A DNA stretch of 64,000 nucleotides. Source: Pseudonocardia autotrophica. GTDB taxonomy: Bacteria > Actinomycetota > Actinomycetes > Mycobacteriales > Pseudonocardiaceae. The position numbers were made by a program, and so were the translations under genes. The notes beneath the pieces were generated by a model. It was not told the DNA's origin, searched no databases, and saw nothing but the letters and a program-made list of their open reading frames with translations. Numbering within the stretch: the stretch's first letter is position 1; each line of letters opens with the position of its first letter. Where the stretch lies: contig NZ_AP018920.1 in the NCBI RefSeq assembly GCF_003945385.1, positions 2,108,001-2,172,000 on the forward strand, given 5' to 3'. Below, in pieces: positions 8,607-16,465 of the stretch.

Positions 8607-9842
8607 TCACCCTGCGGGGAGGTCCCGCAGCCGGCGCAGCGGGGAGAGCAGCACCGGCAGCGGTGACAGCGCCAGCGCGCAGCACGCGACCAGCAGCGCC
8701 CCGCGAGGACCGAGGAGTTCGCCCAGCGCGCCCCCGAGCAGACCGCCGACCGGGAGCGTCCCCCACACCAGGAAGCGGACGCTGGCGTTCATCCGCCCGA
8801 GCAGCCGGTCCGGGCAGATCGCCTGCCGGAAGCTGACCTGCGCCACGTTGTAGACGACACCGCCGTACCCGTCGGCGAACAGGCCGACCGCGGTCAGCAG
8901 GAGCAGCGGGCCCGGCCCGCCGAGCGGGATCAGCAGCGCGAGCGGCGTCGTCACGAGCAGCGAGACGACGATCGTGCGGGCCTGCCCCAGCCGTCTCGTC
9001 CACGCTCCGGCGGTGGCCGCGCCGGCGAGCCCACCGACGCCGATGACGGCCACCGCGATCCCGACCCCCACCTCGGACAGCCCCAGGTCCCCGACCAGGA
9101 ACAGCACGAGGACCGCGAGGATCATCCCGCCGGCCAGGTTCGCCCAGGCGGTACACAGCACGATCGGTCGCAGCAGCGGGTGTCCCAGCACGAACCGGAG
9201 CCCCTCGGCGATCTCGGCCCGCACCGTCGGCCGGGTGGGGACCGGCGCCGGCTCCACGGTCCGGATCCGGGCGATCGCGGCCGCCGACATCAGGTAGCCG
9301 AGCGCCTGCCCGCCGATCGTGGCCGCCCCGCCGACGAGGTGCACCAGTGCACCGCCGAGCGCGGGCCCGCCTGCCTCGGCGGCCGCCCGCGTCGACTCCA
9401 GCTTGCCGTTGCCCTCCACCAGGTGCTCCCGGCCGACCAGGGACGGCAGCACCGACTGGTAGGCGATGTCGAAGAACACCGTCGCCAGACCTGCCAGGAA
9501 GGTCACCAGCAGCAGGTGGCCGAACCCCAGCACCTCGAACCACCAGGCGAGCGGCACCGTGACGAGCAGTGCGAACCGGATCAGATCGGCGGCCACCATC
9601 ACCGGCACCCGCCGCACCCGGTCGAGCACGACGCCGGCGAGCAGCCCGATCAGCAGGAACCCGGCGGTCTGCGCGGCGGTGAGCAGCCCCATCTGCCACG
9701 GTGTCGCGCCGAGCGCGGTGGCCGCGAGCAGCGGCGCCGCCAGCTGACCGATCCGGGTGCCGACCTGGCTCGCGGTCTCCCCGCCCCACAACAGCAGGAA
9801 GTCCCGGTGCCGCCACAGCGAGCCGGTCGGGGATCGGGCCAT
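8607..9842 (-). CDS. Major facilitator superfamily transporter
   Basis: 411 aa from ATG 9842, with about twelve hydrophobic segments. MFS hallmarks include a loop after helix 2 with LAGVVLDRVRRVPVMVAADLIR (motif A type). It resembles the MFS drug or macrolide exporter-like family (MefA/TetV-like); the substrate is unknown. An in-frame ATG at 9878 would place the divergent palindrome inside the coding region. ATG 9842 is preferred because a -10-like CATTCT sits 6 bases upstream on this strand. Divergent from an ArsR regulator that probably represses it. Confidence 0.85.
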   Translation of the reverse strand: MARSPTGSLWRHRDFLLLWGGETASQVGTRIGQLAAPLLAATALGATPWQMGLLTAAQTAGFLLIGLLAGVVLDRVRRVPVMVAADLIRFALLVTVPLAWWFEVLGFGHLLLVTFLAGLATVFFDIAYQSVLPSLVGREHLVEGNGKLESTRAAAEAGGPALGGALVHLVGGAATIGGQALGYLMSAAAIARIRTVEPAPVPTRPTVRAEIAEGLRFVLGHPLLRPIVLCTAWANLAGGMILAVLVLFLVGDLGLSEVGVGIAVAVIGVGGLAGAATAGAWTRRLGQARTIVVSLLVTTPLALLIPLGGPGPLLLLTAVGLFADGYGGVVYNVAQVSFRQAICPDRLLGRMNASVRFLVWGTLPVGGLLGGALGELLGPRGALLVACCALALSPLPVLLSPLRRLRDLPAG

Positions 9843-9861
9843 GGACCGAGAATGCTCCGAC

Positions 9862-9881
9862 TGATTGGAAAGTGCCAATCA
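9862..9881. promoter_or_regulatory. Inverted repeat, candidate ArsR operator
   Basis: TGATTGG-AAAGTG-CCAATCA is a perfect 7-bp inverted repeat with a 6-bp spacer. It lies between the divergent starts of the transporter (9842) and the ArsR gene (9896), close to the -35 region of both. This fits repression and autoregulation by the ArsR protein. Confidence 0.65.
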
Positions 9882-9883
9882 GT

Positions 9884-9889
9884 TACCCT
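9884..9889 (+). promoter_or_regulatory. Candidate -10 box of leaderless arsR promoter
   Basis: TACCCT lies 6 bases before the GTG of the ArsR gene and directly after the palindrome. Confidence 0.45.
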
Positions 9890-9895
9890 GCGGCG

Positions 9896-10462
9896 GTGCC
9901 CGATGCCCGCCGGTCCGCCACCGAGTCCGAGATCGCCGCGCTGTCCTCGGCGGTCCGGCTGCGGATCATCCGGCTGACCCACGTGGACGCGCTGACCAAC
10001 GCCGAGCTCGCCGCCCGGCTCGGCCGCGATCCCGCGACGACGCTGCACCACGTCCGCAGGCTGGTGGCCAACGGTTTCCTGGCGGCCCAGCCGGCCCGGC
10101 GCGGCGCCCGCGGCTCCCGGGAGATCCCGTACCGGAGCACCGGGCTGTCCTGGTCACTCGACGGCGCGGGCGATCACGAACCGGTGGCCGAGGCCGGACT
10201 GGAGGCGTTCCTCGGCGAGGTCGCCGATGTCGGCCCGGCGGCGCTGGAACAGACCCGGCTGGTGCTGCGGCTGCCACCGGCGCGGGTCGCGGCGCTGCGG
10301 GCGGAGCTCGACGAGCTGCTGGAGCGTTACGTCGCCGAGCCGGTCGTGCCGGGCGCCGAGCCGCTCGCGGTGTACCTGGCGCTCTACCCGGGCGACCCGC
10401 CCGGCGAAACGGACCGGACAGCGGCTCCCGGAACGTGGGACACTCGGAAGCAAGATGACTGA
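9896..10462 (+). CDS. ArsR-like winged-helix transcriptional regulator
   Basis: 188 aa. The N-terminal winged helix spans residues 10-75, with the recognition region TNAELAARLGRDPATTLHHVRRLVANGF and a basic wing RRGARGSREIPYR. The C-terminal 100 residues resemble the helical extension of HTH_20 type regulators that control neighbouring MFS exporters. No metal-binding CxC motif is visible, so sensing of an organic ligand is more likely. GTG 9896 is favoured over longer versions because it is preceded at 6 bases by a -10-like box. The stop overlaps the hflX start region by 8 bases. Confidence 0.82.
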   Translation: MPDARRSATESEIAALSSAVRLRIIRLTHVDALTNAELAARLGRDPATTLHHVRRLVANGFLAAQPARRGARGSREIPYRSTGLSWSLDGAGDHEPVAEAGLEAFLGEVADVGPAALEQTRLVLRLPPARVAALRAELDELLERYVAEPVVPGAEPLAVYLALYPGDPPGETDRTAAPGTWDTRKQDD

Positions 10463-11924
10463 AGCCCACACGCCCGTGCCCGCCAGCCCGTCCACCGGTG
10501 AACTCGAACTCGAGGAGCGCTCGTCGCTCCGCCGCATCGGCGGCCTGTCCACCGAGCTCACCGACGTCACCGAGGTCGAGTACCGCCGCCTGCGCCTGGA
10601 ACGGGTGGTGCTGGTCGGAGTCTGGACCGAGGGATCCGCCGAGCGGGCCGAGGCCTCGCTGGCCGAGCTGGCCCGGCTCGCCGAGACCGCGGGCTCCGAG
10701 GTGCTTGACGGTCTGGTGCAGCGCCGGTCGACGCCCGACCCGGCGACCTTCATCGGCTCCGGCAAGGTCGACGAGCTCGGCCTCGCGGTCCGCGCGGCCG
10801 AGGCCGACACGGTGATCTGCGACGGCGAGCTGTCGCCCGGTCAGCTCCGCCAGCTCGAGGAGCGGCTCAAGGTCAAGGTGATCGACCGGACCGCGCTGAT
10901 CCTCGACATCTTCGCCCAGCACGCCCGCTCGCGGGACGGGAAGGCGCAGGTCGAGCTGGCCCAGCTGTCGTACCTGCTGCCCCGGCTCCGCGGCTGGGGT
11001 GAGGCGCTGTCCCGGCAGGTCGGTGGCCGTGCCGCGGGCGGCGTCGGGATCGGCGGCCGTGGCCCCGGTGAGACGAAGATCGAGCTCGACCGCCGCCGCA
11101 TCCGCGCGCGCATGTCGAAGCTGCGCCGGGAGATCGCCGCGATGCGCCAGGTCCGGGCGACCCAGCGCGGCAACCGCAAGCGCAACGAGGTCCCCTCGGT
11201 CGCGATCGTCGGCTACACCAACGCCGGCAAGTCGAGTCTGCTCAACCAGCTCACCGACGCCGGCGTGCTGGTCGATGACGCACTGTTCGCGACCCTGGAC
11301 CCGACCACCCGCCGGACCGAGACGGCGGACGGGCGGACCTACACCCTGACCGACACCGTCGGCTTCGTCCGGCACCTGCCGCACCAGCTGATCGAGGCAT
11401 TCCGGTCGACGCTCGAGGAGGCCGCGCAGGCCGATCTGCTGGTGCACGTGGTCGACGGCTCCGATCCGCTGCCCGACGACCAGATCGCCGCGGTGCGCGA
11501 GGTCCTGGTCGAGATCGGCGAGGAGCAGGGCGGCAGCATGCCGACCGAGCTCCTCGTGATCAACAAGGCCGACGCCGCCGGCGACCTGGCCCTCGCGCGG
11601 CTCCGGCACGCGCAGCCCGATGCGGTGTTCGTCTCCGCGCACCGGGGTGACGGCATCGACCTGCTCCGGGGGCGGATCGCCGATCTGCTGCCGCGCCCGG
11701 AGTACGACGTCGACCTGCTGCTGCCCTACACCGAGGGCGCGCTGGTCGCCCGCCTGCACGACGAGGGCGAGGTGCTGTCCGAGGAGCACACCCCCGAGGG
11801 CACCCGGGTCCGCGCCCGGGTCGGGCCGGAGCTGGGCACCGCGGTACTGGCGTTCGCGATCGCCGGTGGGCCGGCCGGCGCCGACGCCGATCCCGACCTG
11901 CCGGCGACGGCGGCGGGGCGCTGA
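10455..11924 (+). CDS. hflX: Ribosome-associated GTPase HflX
   Basis: 489 aa. HflX binds the 50S subunit and helps rescue or recycle stalled ribosomes during stress. The N-terminal HflX domain (about 40-200) has the conserved FIGSGKVDEL and LSPGQLRQLEERL patterns, followed by a coiled-coil linker rich in R, K and E (GGRGPGETKIELDRRRIR). The G domain has G1 GYTNAGKSSL, G3 DTVGF and G4 NKAD. Start ATG 10455 overlaps the end of the ArsR gene; there is no strong ribosome binding site, so coupling is likely. The length is near that of the M. tuberculosis protein. Confidence 0.95.
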   Translation: MTEAHTPVPASPSTGELELEERSSLRRIGGLSTELTDVTEVEYRRLRLERVVLVGVWTEGSAERAEASLAELARLAETAGSEVLDGLVQRRSTPDPATFIGSGKVDELGLAVRAAEADTVICDGELSPGQLRQLEERLKVKVIDRTALILDIFAQHARSRDGKAQVELAQLSYLLPRLRGWGEALSRQVGGRAAGGVGIGGRGPGETKIELDRRRIRARMSKLRREIAAMRQVRATQRGNRKRNEVPSVAIVGYTNAGKSSLLNQLTDAGVLVDDALFATLDPTTRRTETADGRTYTLTDTVGFVRHLPHQLIEAFRSTLEEAAQADLLVHVVDGSDPLPDDQIAAVREVLVEIGEEQGGSMPTELLVINKADAAGDLALARLRHAQPDAVFVSAHRGDGIDLLRGRIADLLPRPEYDVDLLLPYTEGALVARLHDEGEVLSEEHTPEGTRVRARVGPELGTAVLAFAIAGGPAGADADPDLPATAAGR

Positions 11925-11974
11925 CCCGGGCGGTCCCGGCCGGGTCCCGGAGCGCACCGGGCGGTCGTGCCCGG

Positions 11975-13099
11975 GTGGTGTTCCGGCGGGTCGCGGCGCC
12001 GCTGGTGGCTGCGACACTCGGCCTGGTGCCCGCCACCGCGGCTGCCGCGACACCGTCCGCGGCGGCGCAGGCGCGTGCCGTGCCGGGGCCGTCGGCCGCA
12101 GCGCCGCCGGTCGCCGAGCCGCAGCCGGTGTGCACCATCGACGACCCGCGGCTGGCCGAACTCTCCGGACTCGTCACCGAGGGGGCGCCGGGGGAGCGGC
12201 CACAGCGCTACCACGCGATCGTCGACGGTGGCGGCACCGCGCAGGTGTTCACCCTCGATCCGGCCGGCTGCGCGGTGACGGGGGAGCGGAGCGCACCGGT
12301 GCGGGTCACCGACGTCGAGGACCTCGGCCGTTCACCGGACGGCGATCTCTGGCTCGCCGACATCGGGGACAACACGGCACGCCGCGAGTCGGTGCGCCTG
12401 GTCGTGCTGCCGGTCGACAGGCCGCCCCGTACCTACGACCTCGTCTACCCGGACGGCCCGCGGGACGCCGAGGCGGTGCTCGTCGCCGACGACGGGACCC
12501 CGCTGATCGTGGACAAGACCTCCGGTGCGGCCGGGCTGTACCGCCCCGCGGAACCGCTCGCCGAGGGACGGCCGCTGGAGCTGGAACGGGTCACCGACGT
12601 CGTCCTGCCGTACTCGGCGACCGCCGGTGGACCGCTGGGGGCGATCGGTACCCGCACGATCACCGGCGGCGCCGTGGGGCCGCCGGACGCGGATGGCGGA
12701 CGGGCCGCGGCGCTGCGGACCTACACCGACGCGTGGCTGTTCCCGCTGCCCGACGGCCCGGTGACCGGGGACGTCCTGGTCGAGGCGCTGCGCGGGGCGC
12801 CGTTGCAGGTGCCGTTGCCCGGCGAAGCACAGGGCGAGGCGGTCGCCCTGGACGGCCGCGGGGCGCTGCACTCCGGCACCGAGACGCGGGGACTGGCACC
12901 GGCGGGTATCCGGACGGTCCCCGGCGCGGTCGCCGCGGCCACGGCACCGGCGGCGCCGGTCCGGGCACAGCCCGCAGAGGCGCCCGACGCCCGCTCCTTC
13001 CCACCGTGGCTGCCCGCCGTCGCCGGAATGGCGGTGGTCGTCGGTGTGCTGCTCGCCGGTGTGGGGGCGATGGCGCTGCACGGCCGCCGCAGACGCTGA
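11975..13099 (+). CDS. Exported, membrane-anchored protein of unknown function
   Basis: 374 aa. A signal peptide covers about residues 1-25 (hydrophobic, Ala-rich), then a Pro/Ala linker. The central region (about 55-300) has repeated beta-rich motifs such as VEDLGRSPDGDLWLADIGDN and GPRDAEAVLVADDGTPLIVD, consistent with a beta-propeller. A proline-rich linker and a C-terminal membrane helix (about 345-366) end in RRRR. It therefore probably sits outside the cell, tethered by its C-terminus. I do not recognise a specific function. The start is GTG 11975; the adjacent codon is also GTG. Convergent with lexA across a repeat array. Confidence 0.75.
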   Translation: MVFRRVAAPLVAATLGLVPATAAAATPSAAAQARAVPGPSAAAPPVAEPQPVCTIDDPRLAELSGLVTEGAPGERPQRYHAIVDGGGTAQVFTLDPAGCAVTGERSAPVRVTDVEDLGRSPDGDLWLADIGDNTARRESVRLVVLPVDRPPRTYDLVYPDGPRDAEAVLVADDGTPLIVDKTSGAAGLYRPAEPLAEGRPLELERVTDVVLPYSATAGGPLGAIGTRTITGGAVGPPDADGGRAAALRTYTDAWLFPLPDGPVTGDVLVEALRGAPLQVPLPGEAQGEAVALDGRGALHSGTETRGLAPAGIRTVPGAVAAATAPAAPVRAQPAEAPDARSFPPWLPAVAGMAVVVGVLLAGVGAMALHGRRRR

Positions 13100-13127
13100 C
13101 CGCGCCGCCCCCGGGCTGCGGATCGGA

Positions 13128-13336
13128 GGCGGCGCAGATCAAGGGTGGCGCGGATCAGAAGCAGCGCGGTCAGCGGCAGCGCAGGTCAGAAGTGGCGCAG
13201 GTCAGAGGTGGCGCCGATCAAGAGTGGCGCAGATCAGCGGCACCACGGGTCAGCAGCGACGCCGATCAGCGGCGGCGCGGGTCAGCGACGGCGCAACCCG
13301 CAGGCCGCGCATGATCGGAGTCGGCGCATGATCAGA
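13128..13336. repeat. Thirteen degenerate 16-bp tandem repeats upstream of the lexA stop
   Basis: Consensus GGCGGCGCRGATCAGM. Units begin at 13128, 13144, 13160 (15 bp), 13175, 13191, 13207, 13223, 13239, 13255, 13271, 13287, 13303 (17 bp) and 13320 (17 bp). The last unit contains the lexA stop codon (TCA on this strand, 13332-13334). The array fills almost the entire convergent gap between the anchored-protein gene and lexA. Confidence 0.85.
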
Positions 13337-14066
13337 GGCGGCGCAGCACCGCGACGACCCGGCCGAGGATCGACGCGTCGTCCCCGGGGATTGGCTCGTA
13401 GGCGTCGTTGGCCGGCATCAGCCAGATGTGACCGTCCTTGCGGCGGAACGTCTTCACCGTGGCCTCGCCGTCGATCATCGCCGCGACCACCTCGCCCTGC
13501 TCCGCGACCGGCTGCTGCCGGACGACGACCCAGTCCCCGTCGGTGATCGCCGCGTTGACCATCGAGTCACCCTTGACGTTCAGCAGGAAGAGCGTGCCCT
13601 CCCCGACGATCTCCCGGGGGAGTGGGAACACGTCCTGCACGGCCTGCTCGGCCAGGATCGGGCCACCGGCGGCGATGTCGCCGATCAGCGGCACGAACGC
13701 CGGAGCGGGCCGCTCCGAGCGGCTGGCCTCGGTGTCGGCGTCGGTTCCGTCGCCTGCGCCGACCTGCTCGGGGCTGCGCACGTCGACCGCACGGGTGCGG
13801 TTCGGATCCCTGCGCAGGAAACCCTTGCGCTCCAAGGTCCGCAACTGGTGGTGCACCGACGACGTGGAGGTGAGCCCCACCGCGTCGCCGATCTCCCGCA
13901 CGCTCGGCGGGTAGCCGTAACGGTCCACCCAGTCCCGGATCACCGCCAGGACCTTCCGCTGTCGCGGGGTCAGACCGCGTGTGTCGGCCGGGGGCTCGGG
14001 GAACTCCCGGACGTTGGCGGAACCCCGCCCGGGGGACGCACCGCCTCCGGACTCGTCCGCTGCCAT
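13332..14066 (-). CDS. lexA: SOS repressor LexA
   Basis: 244 aa repressor of the DNA-damage response. The N-terminal winged helix (about 35-95) includes [14 protein letters not shown] and the recognition helix region [18 protein letters not shown]. The Ala-Gly autocleavage site is in [12 protein letters not shown]. The catalytic serine is in [10 protein letters not shown] and the lysine in GEATVKTF. All parts needed for RecA-stimulated self-cleavage are present. ATG 14066 has GAGGAGG 8 bases upstream. A candidate LexA box lies 141 bases upstream in the divergent gap. The gene ends inside a tandem repeat. Confidence 0.97.
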   Translation of the reverse strand: MAADESGGGASPGRGSANVREFPEPPADTRGLTPRQRKVLAVIRDWVDRYGYPPSVREIGDAVGLTSTSSVHHQLRTLERKGFLRRDPNRTRAVDVRSPEQVGAGDGTDADTEASRSERPAPAFVPLIGDIAAGGPILAEQAVQDVFPLPREIVGEGTLFLLNVKGDSMVNAAITDGDWVVVRQQPVAEQGEVVAAMIDGEATVKTFRRKDGHIWLMPANDAYEPIPGDDASILGRVVAVLRRL

Positions 14067-14206
14067 CGCATTCGCCTCCTCGAGGATGTACCGGCACGAA
14101 CACTAGCCGCCTTCGGCCGGTCCGCCAAACATGCGTTCGAAGTTCACCGCCCGCGTGTCGTGGATTCCGTCGGGCACCGGTGGTACAAACTCGCACAGGC
14201 GTTCGA

Positions 14207-14222
14207 TCGAACATCGATTCGA
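14207..14222. promoter_or_regulatory. Candidate SOS box (LexA operator)
   Basis: TCGAACATCGATTCGA matches the actinobacterial LexA box TCGAAC-N4-GTTCGA with one mismatch (ATTCGA). It overlaps a second palindrome, GTTCGATCGAAC (14201-14212). It is 57 bases before the start at 14279 and 141 bases before lexA, so it could control both directions. Confidence 0.6.
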
Positions 14223-14278
14223 TTCGAGTGGCCGGGTGTCCGAGGCGGGCGCCCGTTCGGGCAGAAAGGGCGAGCGGC

Positions 14279-14563
14279 ATGGGTGTGGTGACCGAGATCC
14301 GGCCGTCGGGCACGCGGCGACCGGCGGAGTTCCGGCCGGTCCGGTCGGCACCGGCGGCGCAGGTGGCACCGGCGGCACGGGTGGCACCGGCGGCACGGCC
14401 GGTGCAGCCGGCGGGTGGCGTGCTGCGGCGCGCCGCAGCGGGTCTGGGGATCGGGCTCGCCTCGGCGACGGCGGTCGTCGGGCTGGGCCTGCTCGCCGAG
14501 ATCTCGGCGGCCGTGTCGGCGTCGCCACCGCCGGTCGGCGTCGTGGGCCCGGCGGGCGACTGA
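14279..14563 (+). CDS. Small single-pass membrane protein in the lexA-divergent (DivS/Rv2719c) position
   Basis: 94 aa from ATG 14279. The first 47 residues are basic and proline/alanine rich (repeats of APAAQV and APAARV), then comes one membrane helix (about 55-75, LASATAVVGLGLLAEI) and a short Pro-rich tail. There is no LysM domain, unlike mycobacterial Rv2719c. In Corynebacterium and Mycobacterium the gene divergent from lexA is an SOS-induced division inhibitor or wall-associated protein. Position, the candidate SOS box and the single helix suggest a similar role, but that is inference. The product resembles that of the next gene. Confidence 0.6.
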   Translation: MGVVTEIRPSGTRRPAEFRPVRSAPAAQVAPAARVAPAARPVQPAGGVLRRAAAGLGIGLASATAVVGLGLLAEISAAVSASPPPVGVVGPAGD

Positions 14564-14758
14564 ACCCGGCCGGGGCGGGCTGAGCAGCGGCGATCCGATT
14601 TCTGTCGGGGTCCGGTGTTAGACAGCTCGCACGTCCGTTCGACCGGTCCCGGGGAAGGGCCGGCCGGATCGGGCACGGCGCGCGGCCGGGTGTGGCCGCC
14701 GTCGACGGTGACCGTTCCGCCGGAACAGGCGGGTGGTCCTCGATGAGCAGGAGGAGCC

Positions 14759-15394
14759 ATGCAGGAGCTCGACGTGCGTGAGGTGGCGCGGCAACCACGG
14801 GCCGGCGGGACGGGCCGGGCAGCGGCCGCCGGGGTGCGGCAGCGGTCGGTGTCCACCAGGTTGCGGGAGCGGCCGGGATCCGCCCGTGCGGTGCCGTGCG
14901 CAGGGGCCACGCGTCCGGCCCGCGGGTCCGCCGCGGCCCGCGCCGCAGTCCGGTGGGCCCTGCCCGGGGTCGTTCCCGGGGCGTCCGTGCCGTCCGGCGG
15001 CGTCGTGCGCGAGCCCGCCGAGGGCAGCACCGTGGCTCCGGTCCGGCCGCCGTCGGTGCAGGAGCCGGCCCCACTGGCCCCATCGGTCACACCGGGACGA
15101 GCCGCTGCGCCCGCGCCGCGACGGCCGGGCGCGCTCGCGTCGGCTGCGGCGCCGGCGGTGGCACTGCGGACGGCGCGCCCGCGGCATCGCCGCTGTGTGA
15201 CCCCCACCCGCCGGGCACGTCCGGCTCTGCGGCCACGCTCGCGCGGCGAGCGACTGCTGGCCGGGATCGCCACGGTGCTCTGCTCGGCCACGGTCGTCGT
15301 GCTCCTGGGGCTGATCGGGGATGCGGCCGCCGGATGGAACAGCGAGGCCGCCCCCTCACCGGGGCCGGTGGCGACGGCTCCGGCCGGCGGCTGA
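14759..15394 (+). CDS. Membrane protein, paralogue-like to the preceding gene
   Basis: 211 aa from ATG 14759, preceded by GAGGAG. About 160 residues of basic, Ala/Pro/Arg-rich, probably disordered sequence precede one membrane helix (about 168-190, GIATVLCSATVVVLLGLIGD) and a short Pro-rich tail ending PAGG. The helix and tail align with those of the 14279 gene (shared SATxVVxLGL and terminal PAG pattern), suggesting duplication and divergence. No enzymatic domain is recognisable. It may belong to the same SOS unit, because no separate promoter is obvious in the 195-base gap. Confidence 0.55.
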   Translation: MQELDVREVARQPRAGGTGRAAAAGVRQRSVSTRLRERPGSARAVPCAGATRPARGSAAARAAVRWALPGVVPGASVPSGGVVREPAEGSTVAPVRPPSVQEPAPLAPSVTPGRAAAPAPRRPGALASAAAPAVALRTARPRHRRCVTPTRRARPALRPRSRGERLLAGIATVLCSATVVVLLGLIGDAAAGWNSEAAPSPGPVATAPAGG

Positions 15395-15705
15395 GAGGTG
15401 CTGCGGCGCCGGGTGTCGACGTGTCCGCCGGGGCTCGGGGGTCCTTGCGCGCCGGGCAGAGGTCGCTGCGCGTGACAGGAGTCTCGCCGCCCGGCGCGCC
15501 GGGATGGCGTGTCCCCGAACCGGGCCACCGTCCGTCGCGGCCCTCCCGGGGCGCCCGGTGGGCCCCCGGTGTGCGCCACACGCGCTGATCAGGGCTGATG
15601 CGCATGTTCATGATCGGTGCACTCCGAAGGCCCTGCGAGAGCGGTGTGCGACCCTCGTTCCCGATCGGGCGAAGCTCGGCGCCGTACCGGACCCGGGGAT
15701 GGCGC

Positions 15706-15723
15706 ACCCCAATATGTAGGGGT
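15706..15723. promoter_or_regulatory. Candidate NrdR box
   Basis: ACCCCAATATGTAGGGGT is an inverted repeat whose core CAATATGTAG differs by one base from the NrdR-box core CWATATATWG. It lies 105 bases before nrdR. NrdR boxes usually occur as pairs one to three helical turns apart; I do not see a convincing second box. Confidence 0.45.
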
Positions 15724-15760
15724 TACATTGGTGTCGTTCTCCCACTGGTTGGGGGAGCTG

Positions 15761-15782
15761 GCACCGCGGTTCGCCGCGGTGC
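15761..15782 (+). promoter_or_regulatory. Perfect UUCG hairpin in the nrdR leader
   Basis: GCACCGCGG-TTCG-CCGCGGTGC forms a 9-bp perfect stem with a UUCG loop, 46 bases before the nrdR GTG. There is no following T-run, so it is more likely an mRNA leader structure than a terminator. Confidence 0.5.
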
Positions 15783-15828
15783 GAGGCGGAGAGTTCCCGC
15801 CGGGTCACGGGAGAAGGGGAGTGCCGAC

Positions 15829-16317
15829 GTGCGTTGCCCGTTCTGCCGCCACCCGGATTCCCGGGTGATCGACTCCCGGACCGCCGACGACGGGACCTGC
15901 ACCCGCCGCCGCCGGTCCTGCACCGCCTGCGGGCGCCGGTTCACCACGGTCGAGGAGACCGTGCTCGCCGTCGTCAAGCGCAGCGGGGTGAGCGAACCCT
16001 TCAGCCGGCAGAAGGTGGTCAGCGGGGTTCGACGGGCGTGTCAGGGCCGGCCGGTCGACGAGGACGACCTGCAGCAGCTCGCCCACCGGGTCGAGGAGAC
16101 TGTGCGCGCCCGTGGGGCTGCCGAGATTCCCAGCCACGAGGTGGGGCTGGCGATCCTCGGGCCGCTGCGCGAGCTCGACGAGGTCGCGTACCTGCGGTTC
16201 GCGAGCGTCTACCGATCCTTCTCCTCGATCGAGGACTTCGAGAAGGAGATCGCCGACCTCCGTTCGGCGGCTGCCGGGGAAGCAGCCGACGACGGAGCCG
16301 GCAACCGGGACGGCTGA
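15829..16317 (+). CDS. nrdR: Transcriptional repressor NrdR
   Basis: 162 aa zinc-ribbon/ATP-cone repressor of ribonucleotide reductase genes, which responds to ATP/dATP. Zinc ligands are C3, C6, C31 and C34 (MRCPFC and CTAC). The ATP-cone follows from about residue 46 ([20 protein letters not shown]) and includes [20 protein letters not shown] 15829 gives the canonical MRCPFC start. It is directly upstream of nrdJ, the expected target, with 148 bases between. Confidence 0.96.
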   Translation: MRCPFCRHPDSRVIDSRTADDGTCTRRRRSCTACGRRFTTVEETVLAVVKRSGVSEPFSRQKVVSGVRRACQGRPVDEDDLQQLAHRVEETVRARGAAEIPSHEVGLAILGPLRELDEVAYLRFASVYRSFSSIEDFEKEIADLRSAAAGEAADDGAGNRDG

Positions 16318-16465
16318 TGCCGATCGGACGGCACCGGAGCGGGCGCGCAGGGGGCGCAGCCGCCGGTGCCGGACCGGATCGGACCGGCCGGACCGGGTAC
16401 GGGGGCGGTGTCCCAGCACCGTCTCGGGTGCCCGCGCACCCCAGCGCGCGGGAGAGGACAGTCGG

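Larger units (their letters stand above)
15395..15828 (+). other. 434-bp intergenic region upstream of nrdR
   Basis: No gene is supported here. The stretch contains an AT-richer patch near 15710-15730 with the candidate NrdR box and, closer to nrdR, a strong hairpin; both are listed separately. Confidence 0.6.

Noticed and set aside
9843..9878. Longer start of the MFS gene at ATG 9878
   Set aside because: It would put the palindrome inside the coding sequence and adds 12 polar residues not typical for the family.
13128..13336. Regular repeats as a possible CRISPR array
   Set aside because: Units are directly adjacent, 15-17 bp, with no spacers, and no cas genes are present.
16318..16465. 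Possible cobalamin riboswitch before nrdJ
   Set aside because: The gap is only 148 bases and I find no B12-box-like sequence or matching stem arrangement.
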